This document shows positions 50,270 to 62,623 of a stretch of 64,000 nt of DNA, in pieces. The stretch is from Salminus brasiliensis (lineage: Eukaryota; Chordata; Actinopteri; Characiformes; Bryconidae): assembly GCF_030463535.1 (NCBI RefSeq), contig NC_132879.1, positions 37,120,425 through 37,184,424 of the forward strand, read 5' to 3'. How positions within the stretch are numbered: position 1 is the stretch's first letter; the number at the start of each line of letters is the position of its first letter. A program made the translations under genes and the position numbers. Under the pieces are notes generated by a model. It was not told the DNA's origin. It ran no database searches and was given only the letters and a program-made list of their open reading frames with translations.

Positions 50270-50305
50270 CACACACACACATACACACACACACACACAC
50301 ACACA
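50194..50305. repeat. compound (TA)n-(CA)n microsatellite
   Basis: About 68 bp of uninterrupted TA followed by CA repeats with single TA interruptions, ending near 50305. It lies within the large snd1 intron. Confidence 0.97.
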
Positions 50306-51479
50306 ATATACAAATTCATCTTAATTCAATTCATCTTTAAAAACTCCATTGAAGGTTTTAAAGATTCAGATATACAGAATTTAAATCACAGTTTTACTAA
50401 AACAATGTCCTATTCGGATTGCATAAGTATACTGGGGACAGCTGTAAAACAAAGATTTTAAAAAATCAATTAATTGTTTTATTGTATTTTTATTATTATT
50501 TTTTAAACTCCTCAGTGCACAATCTCACATCTAGAAAGCAATAAAATTACCACAGGACAAGTAAGTTTTGAGTACCTGGATGCGTGCATCACATGATCAC
50601 ATTCACAAAAGTTGTGTCTCATTGTTTAAAGAGACACTGGCTCTTACTACAGTTTGGAGTGAAACAAAGTTACGACAAAAATGTTTTCTTTTTCGTTTCG
50701 TGATTTGGGAACTTTTCTCCTCAACGTTTTCTTTTTGTGTGAATTAGGAAGTGTTCGATATCTGCTGAAAGATCTCATCTCTGATGGATATGCACACTTG
50801 GGAGACTTAGTATGGCATGCAGCAGCAGCCAAAACCCCTTTTTTCACCTCCAACACGGGGGAAAAAAAAAAGAAAAAAGAAAAAAGAAGACAAAACACAG
50901 ATATGAATCCGGATGGGATTAAAATTATTAGACCGCCGCCGAGTTCAGTGGAAAAACCACAGGTAATTCTGCCTCTGATTTTCTCAGAGAAGGGGATCTG
51001 GATGGAAATAAAAATCACTGTGGAGCTCCTGTGAAAAAAGTACCCCAGGAGCCCATGTAAATTTAATCCTGTCCGAACAGAGCTTTAGTCTGGGCTTTTC
51101 ATAAATCAATTTTAAATTCCGAGGAGTGTGAGCTTTGGGTTTCATTTAGTTATAGAGTGGCGTGGCTGGCGTTACAGTTTCTTCAAGAAATGTCATTTTC
51201 AAATTTACCTGAGCCAAATCAATCAGTGTAGGACAGAATAAAAGATCTGACTGGTATTTAACCATTTAACAAATATTAAAAGCATCTAAATGAATCTTGA
51301 ACTCAATTTGAATTTGTACCTGAAAATGCAGACACAGCTGCAGGTTCATTTCTAACAATGCAATTAGACTGGTTTAATTAGACGAAGTACAGCAAATCAC
51401 TATTCAGCATGGGAGAGGATCTGAATAGTAGTTTATAAGAATATGTTGCTACTGAAGCTTTGAGTCTGTGACTACATGA

Positions 51480-51600
51480 ATCAAATCTCTTATCGTGAAA
51501 AAAAACATTTAATATCGTGATTATAGTATTGTGACCATATCGCCCAGCCCTACATCATCGTATTAATATATAGTTTGGTGCATCGTTACACCCCTAGTGT
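51480..51600. repeat. MITE-like repeat ends in snd1 intron
   Basis: Contains 'ccatatcgcccagccctac', the typical end of fish elements with an 'AGGGCTGGGCGATATGG' terminus, next to 'gcatcgttacacccctagtg', another common repeat terminus. Full element boundaries are not resolved. Confidence 0.4.
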
Positions 51601-54600
51601 AAAGCCAAAGCTGAACTAAGAAGACCAGAAGAAATGTGATTGCATCACCCCTAAAACAGACTAAACCTACTAAAAAAATGACAATGTTTGGGGTGGTTTG
51701 ATTTTCAAAGTACATTTGAAAGTTAGGTGTACTCAATCCCCACACTGAAAAGAACCGAAATGGCCCGAGCCTCTTTCTCTCTCGCTCTTTCTTTCAACCA
51801 CCAGGTCGTCCTGCCTGAGGAGTGTCAGAACCAAATAGGTTTTGGTCAGTGGCGCGTGTCATTCGGGATGTGTCTCATGCTTTAACCGTGACTGCAGTGG
51901 CACACAGGGAGGTGAGTGTTGTGTGGAGAATGTACTTATGCAAGAAGAGCCAAAAAAAATGTCCATTACAAGCCAGACAGTAACACACTTCTTGGTTAAT
52001 GAGGAACAGGGCTGTCAGGCGGAAGTGTCTTGCCTGCCCACAAACACCACCGCACTGAGGGCTGGGTAGCGAAGTGGGGGTTGATGAAACATGACAGAGG
52101 GTGATGAGGGGTGGCCAAGTCAGTGCGCTAAAGTGTGAGTGAGAGATAAAAACTACTACAAAAAAGTAAATAAACGAGAGGGGAGTGGAGGGGGGGGGTT
52201 GTAAAGAGCTGTCAACTAGCCAACATGCACTTCAGTCTGCCTGAATGGGTGGTTTATTGAGTGCATATGTGTAGTGTGTGTTAACAGTAACTACGCAGCA
52301 GCAAGAACAGTCCCTTGCGTCACAACTTTCCCCTATTAGAGAGGGGACTGCGTTTAAAACAGGCGCTCTGGACAGTAAGAAAGGACGGAAACAGGGAGAA
52401 AACTAACCACTGGTCTCTACTGGTCCATTATTACGAGCCCACAAATTCGGATAAATTAATAAATAAATAAATAAATAAAAAGCCTCCCATGAGACCACCT
52501 GTCGTCTGCCCGTCAGCACAATCACGGAGTAATAAAAATACTATTCCTCCCATGGGCCTCCTCATCTGGCCCCTACAGCTCAATTACACTGGGGGAAGAG
52601 GAGGATGGGGCGGGTAAGTGTATCGATAGTGCACAGGCTCCTCTGGGAAACAGCCTAGAAACACTGAACCTTCTCTCATGTAATCACTGCAAAAACATGA
52701 GAAAAGTATCCCCCCCCCCCCCTTCCATTTTCTTTTCCCACAATATTTTTTTTCTGTTGTTTAAAACCCAGCAGATACATTTAGGTGTGCCAGATGAACA
52801 CTGCTCTTCTACAGAGACGCCAAACCCTCGTGTTTGTCCACTTTTTTTTTTATATCCCCAGCAAAATGAATTCAATCTTTAGCTTCTCCGTGATGCCTAC
52901 ATACAAGGACAACGTTATCCTCCTAGCTTAATACCCAAACAAGACAGAGCAGCATTGCAATAAATGGCTGTATAGCAGGGCTCTGGTCCCAGAGGGCTCA
53001 ACATAGTTGAGGATTTGTCTGACCGAACTTTTGGGCTGTTCAATCTCTGCTCCTTCTGTTGACCATTAACATGTTAAAATTCCACAGCAACCAACAGTCA
53101 AAGCGCAGTACCCCCCGACAAGAGTATGAGAGACTAGATCAGAGCAAAAAAGAAAAAAATAATTATTCTTTTTTTTTTTTTTTTATAAAATCAAAGACAC
53201 TGTACTTAGTTTGTCACTAATTTTCCAAGCAATTCCCACAGTTTTCCAGGCCTTTGAAAGCAAGCTTTTAGAGCACACTCCAGGCTTTCCTCACCGGCAC
53301 ACTATTTTTGCTGGATTAGGGTAAATGCACTGGAAATCACAGGCATCCCTGGGTTTTTTTTTTTAAGCTTATTAACCAGCAGTAGGGATCTGTTCTATGA
53401 TTGTAATTGGTTGTAATTAGTGAGTAGGCAATGATCTGTGTGCAAAACTAATGAACTTCAAATGGCACCAGTGTCACTTAGGCGAGCTGATGGCGCGAGG
53501 CAGCGGAGAAATCTCCATCACACACAAAAAGGTTTTAAAGGGCATTAAGAGATGACTGTGATTCGACTGTACTGTTATTTGTTTCACTGCGTTTTGCGGA
53601 CTGCAAAACCAGGACTACATTAATGAATGAAAATGAAAGCGATGATAAAAAATCAGCTCACACAAGCCTCGGACCATGAGTGCTTTCATGCAGAAACGCT
53701 TAAACTCTGAAGGGCTGCGAAGTTGTGTAGTTTATGTTTACGCAATACTATGCTAATTTAGCTATTACAGATTAGTATTAGCATTGTAATTAGCACCTAG
53801 GTGCATGCTAGCTTTAACATTCACCTGTCTGGTTATAGGCCAGTAGGTTTGTGGGAAAGGGTGCACAGTTATGGGAGGGCTGTCCTCTGTATTCATCTGT
53901 ATCCATTGTAATCTCATTAAGTTTTAATGGATATACGAGTATAATGGGACTGGATATATGGATTTGAGGGTTAAAGCCTGACAGCTAATAAGAATCTTAC
54001 TTGCATCCATTCAGAAAGTCTGCTTCCTGTACGCCACAAACTCTAAATTATGCTTTGCAGTCTGCCATGATCACTAGCTGTAGTTGCCAGTTGTTTAAAG
54101 AAAAAGCTTAAGAATGCACGTTGTTCTGTACTTTATTCAGTGCAAACTTTATTTCACAAAGTCAGAAATGCCTGTGTGCCTGCCGATACTACCCCTATCA
54201 TTCTGGAAGCAAACATCCGCAAAAAGAAAATGCCAGCTTGATCTCAGGCTAATACACACCCATCAACCTTAAAACCAGCTTATAGGTCTCAGCCTCTTAT
54301 CAGAGCACCTGCATTAACAGAAGGGGGGGGGGGAATGTTTGCAAACTGTAGTATCTATCACCCACTCTCTATCTAACCTCCTCTCTCACTATATCTCCCT
54401 CTTCATACTAAACTACCATGAAAACGTCTTGTTTGCTTTCAGATGTGTCGACTGTGGTCTGTGTGCTTTAGAAGGGCTCAGATTTGCTGATAGATGGGAG
54501 AGCAGGTGTCAAGCACTGCTGATATCCTCTGAGAAAAGCGGAGGACAAGTACTAGGAGAAAACTCTGGCTCTTCACCTCACATTTCCCCCGGCTCCTCAC

Positions 54601-54607
54601 GTAGGGC

Positions 54608-54726
<119 letters not shown>

Positions 54727-55254
54727 GGAGGGTAGGTTGCTACACTGTGAAAGCAGTGTAAATAATTACTGTATATTAACGGCATTCTAAATCACATCTC
54801 ATTTAGCAAGCAATGGAAAGGTTTGATCCAGTGCATTTACTTTAATTCTGCAGATTATAATTCATCATGCTGCTTTCAGAGACATGCAAATGGATGCAAA
54901 TCTCTGAACAGCAGCCGAGTGTATTCGAAATGCCGCGCAGGCGGTGGTGAGTGAACAGATATGAGCGTGTGAGAGCGAGAAAAATGGGAGAATTGAATTT
55001 CGATTAAGGAACTTTTACCAACGTCTATCAGAGATCCAGGCCAGTTAAAAGGTTCTCAGAGGTGGCAGTGGCAGATCTCCACACGCCTAACATGACCCTG
55101 GCTCGTGGAGCACTGCGCAATGAACAACGTGGGCTCAAGATGTTCGAAGCCTCTGAACTGTAGACTGAAGAACCTAGTGCATCTTGAGGACTGTGCTACA
55201 ACAGTACAGAGCAAGACCTGCTGTTGTAGTTATACACGTTTGTAAAGACTCACC

Positions 55255-55415
55255 TTGGCATTTTCACCGGTACATGATTTTTGCAGCACTTCATGGTATA
55301 TGACCCTACAGGACTTTCCTCCAATAAACCTGACAGAACCAGGCCCAATTGAAAACACAAGATTCAAACCTTTGGATTGCATGCAGAACAATAAAGCCTG
55401 CATTCTGTCCACCAT
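55255..55415 (-). other. possible cryptic exon or decayed coding fragment
   Basis: On the minus strand an open stretch, 'FIGGKSCRVIYHEVLQKSC' followed by TGENAK, ends exactly at a strong donor 'AAG|gtgagtc' (plus 55249-55254). No convincing acceptor is assigned, and an in-frame TGA lies just before the first ATG. It cannot be a constitutive snd1 exon, because the protein is continuous without it. It could be an alternative exon, a relic of another element, or chance. Confidence 0.15.
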
Positions 55416-55797
55416 TCAAACGGCACAAGCATGGCTCTGTCTCCAAAATGATTAAACTCTGGCAAGCCAGCTTGGATGACAGCCTAGTCTAATACCTGCT
55501 CCATATGAACTAAACAGTGATCCAGACAGCGTGGATGCGGACACCATGAAGTTTCCAAGCTAATTACTGTACAATTACAATTTAATGTGAGGATTTAATT
55601 AGTATGAATCATGTCTGGTCATGTACCAACAAAGCTTAGCAGGGTTTTCAGACGATGTGGCTTCTCCCTGCTCCAAGCATCTATCCAGCATTGATCTGAG
55701 CAGTAGGCAGCAGCTGGAAAGATCCACCATGATTAGCCTCATCTCATCCAGCGGTCAGTGTGGCCGTGGTCCATCTGCTTAGCCACATACACATACA

Positions 55798-55798
<1 letters not shown>

Positions 55799-55832
<34 letters not shown>
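55799..55832. repeat. (AC)n microsatellite
   Basis: Perfect AC array of about 34 bp in the large snd1 intron. Confidence 0.95.
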
Positions 55833-55835
<3 letters not shown>

Positions 55836-56584
55836 CATGCATCCTACAAAGCACAGCCTCCCAAAAATACCTGCAGAGGATAAGCGCTTTATAATCATCT
55901 GATGACTGAAGTACTTGGCTAGGCTTCAAAAGCCGCACATCAGCTCGCTCTCTCAAAGACACACACACACAGCATCTGTAGAAGCTGAGAGAAAGCAGGC
56001 GAGGACGTAGCAGATGCGCGCATGCTGCAGATTACATGGCCGTGCGTGTGTGTATGTGAGTGAGGGAGAGCTCTCAAAGGGGCAGGAGTGGGGGGAAGTG
56101 ATGTTTTTGCAGTAATTCACAGTGAGGCCCAGCCAGGAGGAAACTGGCTTGCCAGCGAAACGAGGCAGAGGAAGAAAGCGACCCGGAACGACAGTGCTCC
56201 TTTGGGAACGGCGGCGCAGCAGACCGGACGGGGTCCATCCCAATCAGGTTCCATATGGCGCCGGGCTGCAGGTCCACCCGCTGAGTTTACACAGCAGTTG
56301 ATCAGGAGGGCTCTCTGGAGAGCCACAGCAGAAGGCCTGCCATTACTCCAGAGCATTAACCGATGCACATGGTAAAGAACAGGTCAAAAGACACAGAGCG
56401 AGGGTGGGACACCACTCACCGGTCATCACTAGCAAACTCAAATACGGCTAGTGATGCAGCCTAATAAAACTGCTGAGTTGACCAATTGATGCTGAATAAG
56501 CATTGGTTCACATCTCTCTGCATTTTATCAGGTTGCCGGTGTAAAAACAGTAGAACAAAGAGCTTTGGCAGTTAGACTTTTTTT

Positions 56585-57290
56585 CCCCCCTGGCCTTCAC
56601 ATAGCAGAAAACTCTCCCTGGTCCCTCAACACTAGATCCATACTTCCTGTGTAGACTGAGGAGAGAAACAACCTCAAACACCCCTGCCCTCCCACATCAT
56701 CCTCACCATGTTCTACAGAGGTACTGTAAAGAGCATCTGAGTCACTGCATGCTTTTGCAATCTGCAAGACCCTACAGCAGATTGTGAGGACAGCTGAGAT
56801 GATCACTGAGGTCTCTCTTGCCACCATCATGAGCGTTTACACCACGCACTCCATTCACAAAGCCACTAGCATTGTTGGCAACCCCACCCATCCCTCACAG
56901 ATTCTTCTTCCTGCTTCCATCTGGCAGAAGGTATCTGACCAGAGACTGAACTGACCCGCCCCCCCATCCCCCCTCTCCCTCCTTACACACTCACATACCT
57001 CAGCCAACAAATCCCCACAATACCTTCCTTGATTACTTGTTCAAGCAGTATTTGCTGATATAGACTGCATTTAACAAAATACTATATTCCTCAACCTTCT
57101 TTACAGCTGTGTTCATGTACTCTATAAGCTAACCGTTGAACATAACAGTATAATACATTCTGTATTGAGAGCTGTCAGCACCGCACTGTTCAATTTATTT
57201 TGTTATTGTATGTTCGCACATCTGCACTTTAAGTAGTCTTGTGTAGTGTTGCTTTATGTTGCACCATGGTCCTTGCTTTACTGTGTATTT
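56585..57290 (+). mobile_element. decayed non-LTR retrotransposon 3' end
   Basis: Plus-strand DNA encodes fragments of the C-terminal tail of a fish LINE reverse-transcriptase ORF. These include 'MFYRGTVKS', 'LQDPT', 'HPSLTDSS' and a 'CFHLAEG' block equivalent to the 'LPSGRRY' region of these ORFs, spread over shifting frames with stops. It is followed by an AT-rich 3' UTR with 'tgcactttaagtag' and 'gttgcaccatggtcc'. The block is recognised from general knowledge of fish L2/Rex-like LINEs and the clade is not certain. It is inserted antisense in a snd1 intron. Confidence 0.6.
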
Positions 57291-57868
57291 ATATACAGTT
57301 AAAATGAGGAAGTCTATGGTAGATGCCTCCTTGAACAAAAAGTATGGCGAGAATTGACAGAACATTCAGATTGGATCTCTAACGTATGTTCGCAGCTCCA
57401 CTTCACGGCCATTCTTGCTGGATCTAAATCCTACATAGTGTCACCTATAGTTCCGCAGCTTGAATAAGCTCCAACTCCAAAAAGACTGCTGAGGAGACCT
57501 CAGGTGTGCAGTGCTTTATAATGGCAGAAAATGGCCAGCGAGTGGGAACCTGCTGTGGGCTCAGTGAAGAGCTGATGGTGAAACAGCAAGGCGCATAGGC
57601 CCATTCAATTCGTTACAGCAGACCGCATGCAGACCTAACGCTGACCAGGATGATTAAGTTTGTCTATAGCTGAGCTCTATGGATCAATGGAAAATAGCTC
57701 TCCATTTTACCAGGCGTGAAAGGCCATTACAACAAACCTCAACAGTGAACTTAGAAATAAAGGATTGGGGTCACGTCAGATTTAGACAAAACCAAAAGTG
57801 TGTGTGCAAGGCTGCGGACTTCCCTGCTGCTTAGGCAGGAGTGCGTTAGAGCAACGTTTCTCACTCAC

Positions 57869-58072
57869 CATTTTCTGCAGGTGTTTCTCCTTGCGGACGT
57901 CTACCATCACAAGCCCCTCCTTGACCAGGCCCAGACCCACGTCATCTTTGGAGTCTGAGAACTGCAGGGTGACGTGTGGGCAGGAAGCGCCGCCGTACTC
58001 TACGTTAAGCAGACACTGTGTGTTCTGAATGTCCCTCACCACGCAGTCCACGGCATCAGCCCGTGCATCCTC
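57869..58072 (-). CDS. snd1: snd1 exon: SN5 domain second half
   Basis: A 204-bp phase 0-0 exon of 68 codons, from '[19 protein letters not shown]' through '[14 protein letters not shown]' and '[19 protein letters not shown]' to 'HLQKM'. Acceptor is 'acttcccctgcag' and donor 'gtgagtga' on the minus strand. This is the most diagnostic exon for SND1 in the window. The '[13 protein letters not shown]' and '[10 protein letters not shown]' blocks are signatures of the C-terminal SN5 part. It is uninterrupted. Short G/C-rich stretches at its 3' side give the apparent longer open frame, which continues into the intron. Confidence 0.97.
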
Positions 58073-58645
58073 CTGCAGGGGAAGTAAATAAATGGTCACA
58101 GATTACACCCGCATGTCTTTAAAAGAACAAGGTAATGCACGCATGCACCCTGGACTCACCTGCAAACTACAAACTATACATATGACAGAAACATAATGGT
58201 CTTCCTGACCACCGTGCAAGCCAATCACTCAGTTGGCTGACTCAGACCAAGGCCTAGTCTACTGAATCCCCGTTTTGCTCCAATACATACAAAGCAGACA
58301 CACAGGGTCATGTACCAATATAATCTGAGTGAACTTGGAACTGTGTGTGGTGCTGCACCAAGAGTTGGACAGCTAGTATTGACCATTGTGCTTTCACTTG
58401 GTCCTTTACACATGTGCACGCAGGCGCGCACACACACAGCATCAGAGCTGACCCAGTCTCCATGGCAACTGTGAAGCATGCTACCCTTGGGGGTGTTTGG
58501 AGGGGAGTTAGAGAGGGACACATCTGAAGAGGGGGAAAACTCAGGAGCCGTTTTGATTTCGCTTTCCCTCTGGTCAGCCTGTTTCAGTCGCTATGGGCAA
58601 GCCCAGGGCTCGCAGAAAGTGATAAAAAAAAAAATAAAAAAAAAA

Positions 58646-58752
58646 GGGGGGGGGGGGGCGCAAAGAGACAGAGAGGCAGACTGTGCGAGAGGGAGAGAAG
58701 AGAAGGGAGAAAGAAAGAAGTTCAGTGAGGAGAAGGGGGGGGGGGGGGGGGG
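58646..58752. repeat. G-runs (G13 and G18) in purine-rich intron DNA
   Basis: A G13 run at 58646-58658 follows an A-run. A G18 run occupies 58735-58752. Between them is GA-rich DNA. Such runs can form quadruplex or triplex structures and are also prone to assembly error. Confidence 0.9.
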
Positions 58753-59130
58753 TCCCCTCTTATTAGAGTGTATTAGACTGCAGGGTGTGAGACATACCCA
58801 ACATAGATTTTTTTCCATCCCTGAGTGGCAGAGCAGAGAACAGTCTGTACAGTGTGTGTGATTATTTTATGCTAAGTGTGTATGAGGCTGGGTGATGTCA
58901 GAGGTGTGCGCAAGGCACGGGGCTGTCACACACACTGACAGCGGGCGTGGACAGCGAGCGAGTTAGTGTCAGTCGGGGAGACATGCTGTTTTTAGAGAAA
59001 ATTGAGTGAGTACGATTGTGTGCGCGCACGCGCCTGTGTCTCTGAATGTGTGATGGACTGTGAGCTCAGCTGAGGGAGAACTGAGGTGACTGCAGTGGCA
59101 CAGTCCTCACAACCCAACAGATGGAGCACA

Positions 59131-59131
<1 letters not shown>

Positions 59132-59200
<69 letters not shown>
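59132..59200. repeat. (AC)n microsatellite, about 34 copies
   Basis: Perfect AC array of about 69 bp in an snd1 intron. It accounts for the apparent poly-VC/poly-HT open frames there. Confidence 0.97.
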
Positions 59201-59202
<2 letters not shown>

Positions 59203-59978
59203 CAGAGGAAGGAATGCTTATAGGACAAACTTCTAGGACAATACATGCAAATGCCTCACAAACAAATCTGCTAAGGCTTTTTTGTCTGATCATATGAGCT
59301 TCCATGACTTTGCCCACACACGGCATCTGAACACACAATAGATGCAATTTGCGTGTTTCATTAATAACTTCTGTACACCCTTGGTGTTGCTGGTCAAAAA
59401 TGACCAGTCATTAGAAATAAAAGGGTAAAAAATGTGTGCATAGCATGTGTGTGTGTGTGGCATGGCTGGAGGTGAACCCAGGCTGGACATAGGGGAAGTT
59501 CTTCAAGAGGGGACTATTCTTAGAAGATTCTCTCATTCTGCAGATGATATACTTAACATCTATGCAGCCACCTGACACACCTTAGCAACCACCTGGGACA
59601 GGCCGGGTCTTTTTAATCATTTTTGCTAAACTCTGAAGCAACATATTTTATGATAAACATTTGTTTAATATGAGCTTTTGTTGTAGTAAATACCAAGAAG
59701 TAGTTCAAAACTACTGTATATTTAAACAAGGCCCTGCTTATTTTTTGCTGTATGGACACAGTCCGTATTGCATTTTGTGTATCATTACACCCCTACTAGG
59801 TTCTCCAAGTGTGTGTGGGTTGCATCTATGAGTGTCAGTATTTTTATATCTTGCAAAACCAGCATTATTCTGAAGGCATAGTCTGTGCTCTCTCTCGCTC
59901 TGTGTGTGCTTCCTACCATAAAACTGAGTGAAATCACAGCTTGTGTACCCGCACACGTGCGTTTATGTGTATACTTAC

Positions 59979-60092
59979 ATCCTGTGGGACCTGGATGAAG
60001 GCAAAGGTGTACTCCGTGGCCTGAGCAGGCAGGGCGCGGGTGCTGAAGGCAGGCGGAAGAGTCGCTAGGCGCACGGAAGACAACACTTCTCT
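59979..60092 (-). CDS. snd1: snd1 exon: end of Tudor and start of the second half of SN5
   Basis: A 114-bp, phase 0-0 exon of 38 codons, beginning '[19 protein letters not shown]' and ending 'AFIQVPQD'. Acceptor 'ttctgcag' and donor 'gtaagta' are both read on the minus strand. In SND1 the Tudor domain is inserted into the fifth SN-like (OB-fold) domain. This exon leaves the Tudor barrel and re-enters the SN5 fold at the 'LPAQATEY' strand. Residues match the known family closely, with no stop or frameshift. Confidence 0.95.
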
Positions 60093-62553
60093 CTGCAGAA
60101 CGACACACACATACAGGTATGCATTACAACGCGGTCTAGCTCATTTCACATGATGAAATCTATAGACACGGCCTGCGCAGAGCTGAGCACAGAGGCGGCG
60201 GGCAAGCCACTTGGAACTTGGATTCTTCCCGCTTTCATCCCATCTGCTGTGGCCCACTCTCAAAGCCTCTGTTTAAAATCGGGAGAGAGTGCAGCACTCT
60301 TAATAGGCTCTTTACTCCCACTGTGCTGGGTGCTCACTACGAAGATAGGGGGACGGCAGCGCTGACGAGAGAATGGGCTGCACAACCTCAGTGTGGAGCT
60401 GCCACCATGCTCAACAACAAAAGCCTACTCCAGCATCAAACACGAGAAAGAACTGAGAGGAGGAAAGAGAAAGAGAGAGAGATGAGAATGAACAAAGCAC
60501 TTGCCAAGATGACTATCTTCTCCTGAACACTAAGCTTTGAGTGTTTCACTGAGAAGGCTGTGAGTTGGCGGACATATCAGGATCTCCAGCGGCAGTACTT
60601 TTAATGCAAATACTACAGCATTAAAGTCTACTAGGGTCACGTTAATGTCTTCTGGATTATGGCTGCTCTTAGATTGTACTGAAAGTAAAGCGATAGATTT
60701 ATTTAAGCCATATACTTCAGAAGGCCCATTTAAGGCCAAACCCAGCCCAAGACAATATGCCGTCAATCAACGGCCATTACTCAGCTGCAGCTGACTAGTG
60801 ATGGTGGCGGGTGACTGAATGAACTGCATTTAAAAAGATAATGGGCTTAGATGATGGTCCAAAGCTTTGGGTGTAAAGCAGATGGATAGCGCTTTGAGAT
60901 GTCAAAGCGAGAACGATGGAGACTGAGCAGAGGAGATGGGTTCGAAAGATAGATGGTGACGGAAAGGGGCGATAGAAAACACGGTATAAAGCATTTGGTG
61001 GGGGGGGGGGAGAGACGAAGAGCAGAGAGAATGAGATCTAGATGTAGATAAATAAACAGACTTGGATATATAGAGACAGAGTGAGATACAGATCAGAGAG
61101 CCAGGCCGACTAATAGGCACACGTTTCAAAAATGCTTTTTGACCAGGCTTCACCATAAATTAGCCTTTTATCAGAACAGCTGAATGCAAGCAGCAGAGCT
61201 TTTTGTTGGTAGTCAATATACTCTGCAGCATACCACCAAGCAAGAAATGATGCTGGTAGTCGAGCTGGGCAATATGAAGATTCTCATGATAAATGACTTC
61301 ACAGCGTCATAATGTGCCTCTCTAAGCATGTCATGAAGATCAGTACTTCTAGAACACTGAGCAACTGAACGTTTCATTACAGAGAGTATAATTAATCCTG
61401 CTTAACTGGATTAAGCACTGAGCAGTGTGTGAAATGATACGAAGAAAATCAGTTGGAATTTTTTTTTATTTTGTTGTTGTGCCACCACTGCTTCTTTTTG
61501 CAAATTCCAACCTATCAAAAGTCTCCTTCTAAACTATACCCATTGTTTTTCGGTCTACACTGAGGAGATTTGGGCTTGGGGTCGAAAGATTGGGCGGCCA
61601 ATCACAACCTCAGTGGTTATTTACTGATATAAACATCTAAATTTGTATACATCTAAATTTCTGAACAGCTTACAACATGCCCAATCTGTAAGTGAGCAAA
61701 GTATAGGAACAGAGTATCATAGTCAATTAAAGTAAATAGCTTTTAACTTGGGTTGCATTTCCTTCCTTATAGGAGCTGCATTTAGACTCTTGCGTTCGTC
61801 TTCTGTGATGCTTTCCCAGGCCTTTATAGTAGCTTTGGTTGAGATTTAACCCCTCAGTCTCCTCTTTAGGAGGTGAAATTAATGCTCAGTTGGCCTTAGG
61901 TGGTCAGTCGAAACCTTCCACTCTTTCCCTCCCTGATAAAGTCTTTTGTTGTGTTGGCAATGTGGTTTCATGCAGAACTATGCAGAAGCATTAGCAGGTG
62001 TCCTCGTGTCGTGCTGCAGGATAAAGGCCCTCCTGATCAGATGGGATTCATTTCACTGTGAACTGGAGGCAGAAGGCTTCTGTAGACTTACTACCCTCAT
62101 TCCCTACCTTAATAAAGATTGGTGAGCTCTTTTAACCTCAAATCCATTAGCGTACAGCAAGCACAAAAGGACTGACCTTGCTGTCCCAATATGTTTGGGG
62201 GAGACTGCATAAACACCCCATCATAAAAACCTAAGACTTACTGGGATATATTTATGCCATGTCATCCACTACCAGCCAGGAGCGAGATGGCATAAACATG
62301 TCATCACAGTATGATAAGAATTTCAGCATTAGCCACACACCCGTCACTTATCATGATGGCTGTGATGTCTGTGTAGTGGACTTTAAGCCTTTACACAGAC
62401 ACCGCTGCCATCATAAGTGCTGTGTGTGTGTGCGGCTAATGCTAATCTGCTTCACCATTTCATTCTCTAATTTGATTGGGATGAATTTACAGTTGTTTTA
62501 AATGAGATTTCACCACCTGCTGACACACAAACAGAGAGAGCTGGATTACTCAC
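60093..62553 (-). other. snd1: snd1 intron downstream of the Tudor exon
   Basis: A 2.5-kb intron with GT-AG ends. It has a G-run at 61001-61010 and purine-rich stretches at 60450-60490 and 61010-61090. No transposon or exon is recognised. Confidence 0.75.
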
Positions 62554-62623
62554 GTTGCCATAGTCGATGTAGAACACATGAACTTTTGCTGGGGATTCAA
62601 CCTTTTCCACACGAGCTCTGTAC
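62554..62623 (-). CDS. snd1: snd1 exon: Tudor domain core (fifth-last coding exon)
   Basis: SND1/Tudor-SN is a multifunctional RNA-binding nuclease-like protein linked to RISC, splicing, RNA editing surveillance and transcriptional coactivation. This 70-bp exon completes a split Trp/Gly-type codon with its first base and then encodes 23 residues, starting '[13 protein letters not shown]' and ending 'VFYIDYGN'. That is the Tudor barrel segment carrying tyrosines of the aromatic cage that binds symmetric dimethylarginine. On the minus strand it is bounded by an acceptor ending 'ccctctccttag' and a donor 'gtgagtaatcc'. Its end phase is 0 and joins directly to the next exon, giving 'YGN-REVL' as in vertebrate SND1. 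The upstream exons (SN1-SN5a) lie beyond the right edge. Confidence 0.95.

Larger units (their letters stand above)
58073..59978 (-). other. snd1: snd1 intron with G-runs and long CA array
   Basis: A 1.9-kb intron with consensus splice ends. It contains an A-rich to G-rich junction with G13 at 58646-58658, a G18 run at 58735-58752 inside a purine-rich 150 bp, and an (AC) array of about 69 bp at 59132-59200. A short 'CTTAGCAACCACCT' block near 59582 matches the complement of the minisatellite unit at 14.7 kb. Nothing else is recognised. Confidence 0.75.

Noticed and set aside
58590..58622. Possible miR-129 hairpin in the snd1 intron
   Set aside because: The minus strand reads 'ctttctgcgagccctgggct', only loosely like miR-129, whose mature sequence is essentially invariant among vertebrates. 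No matching 3p arm was found here. I looked for it because human MIR129-1 lies downstream of SND1, and saw no exact copy in the window.
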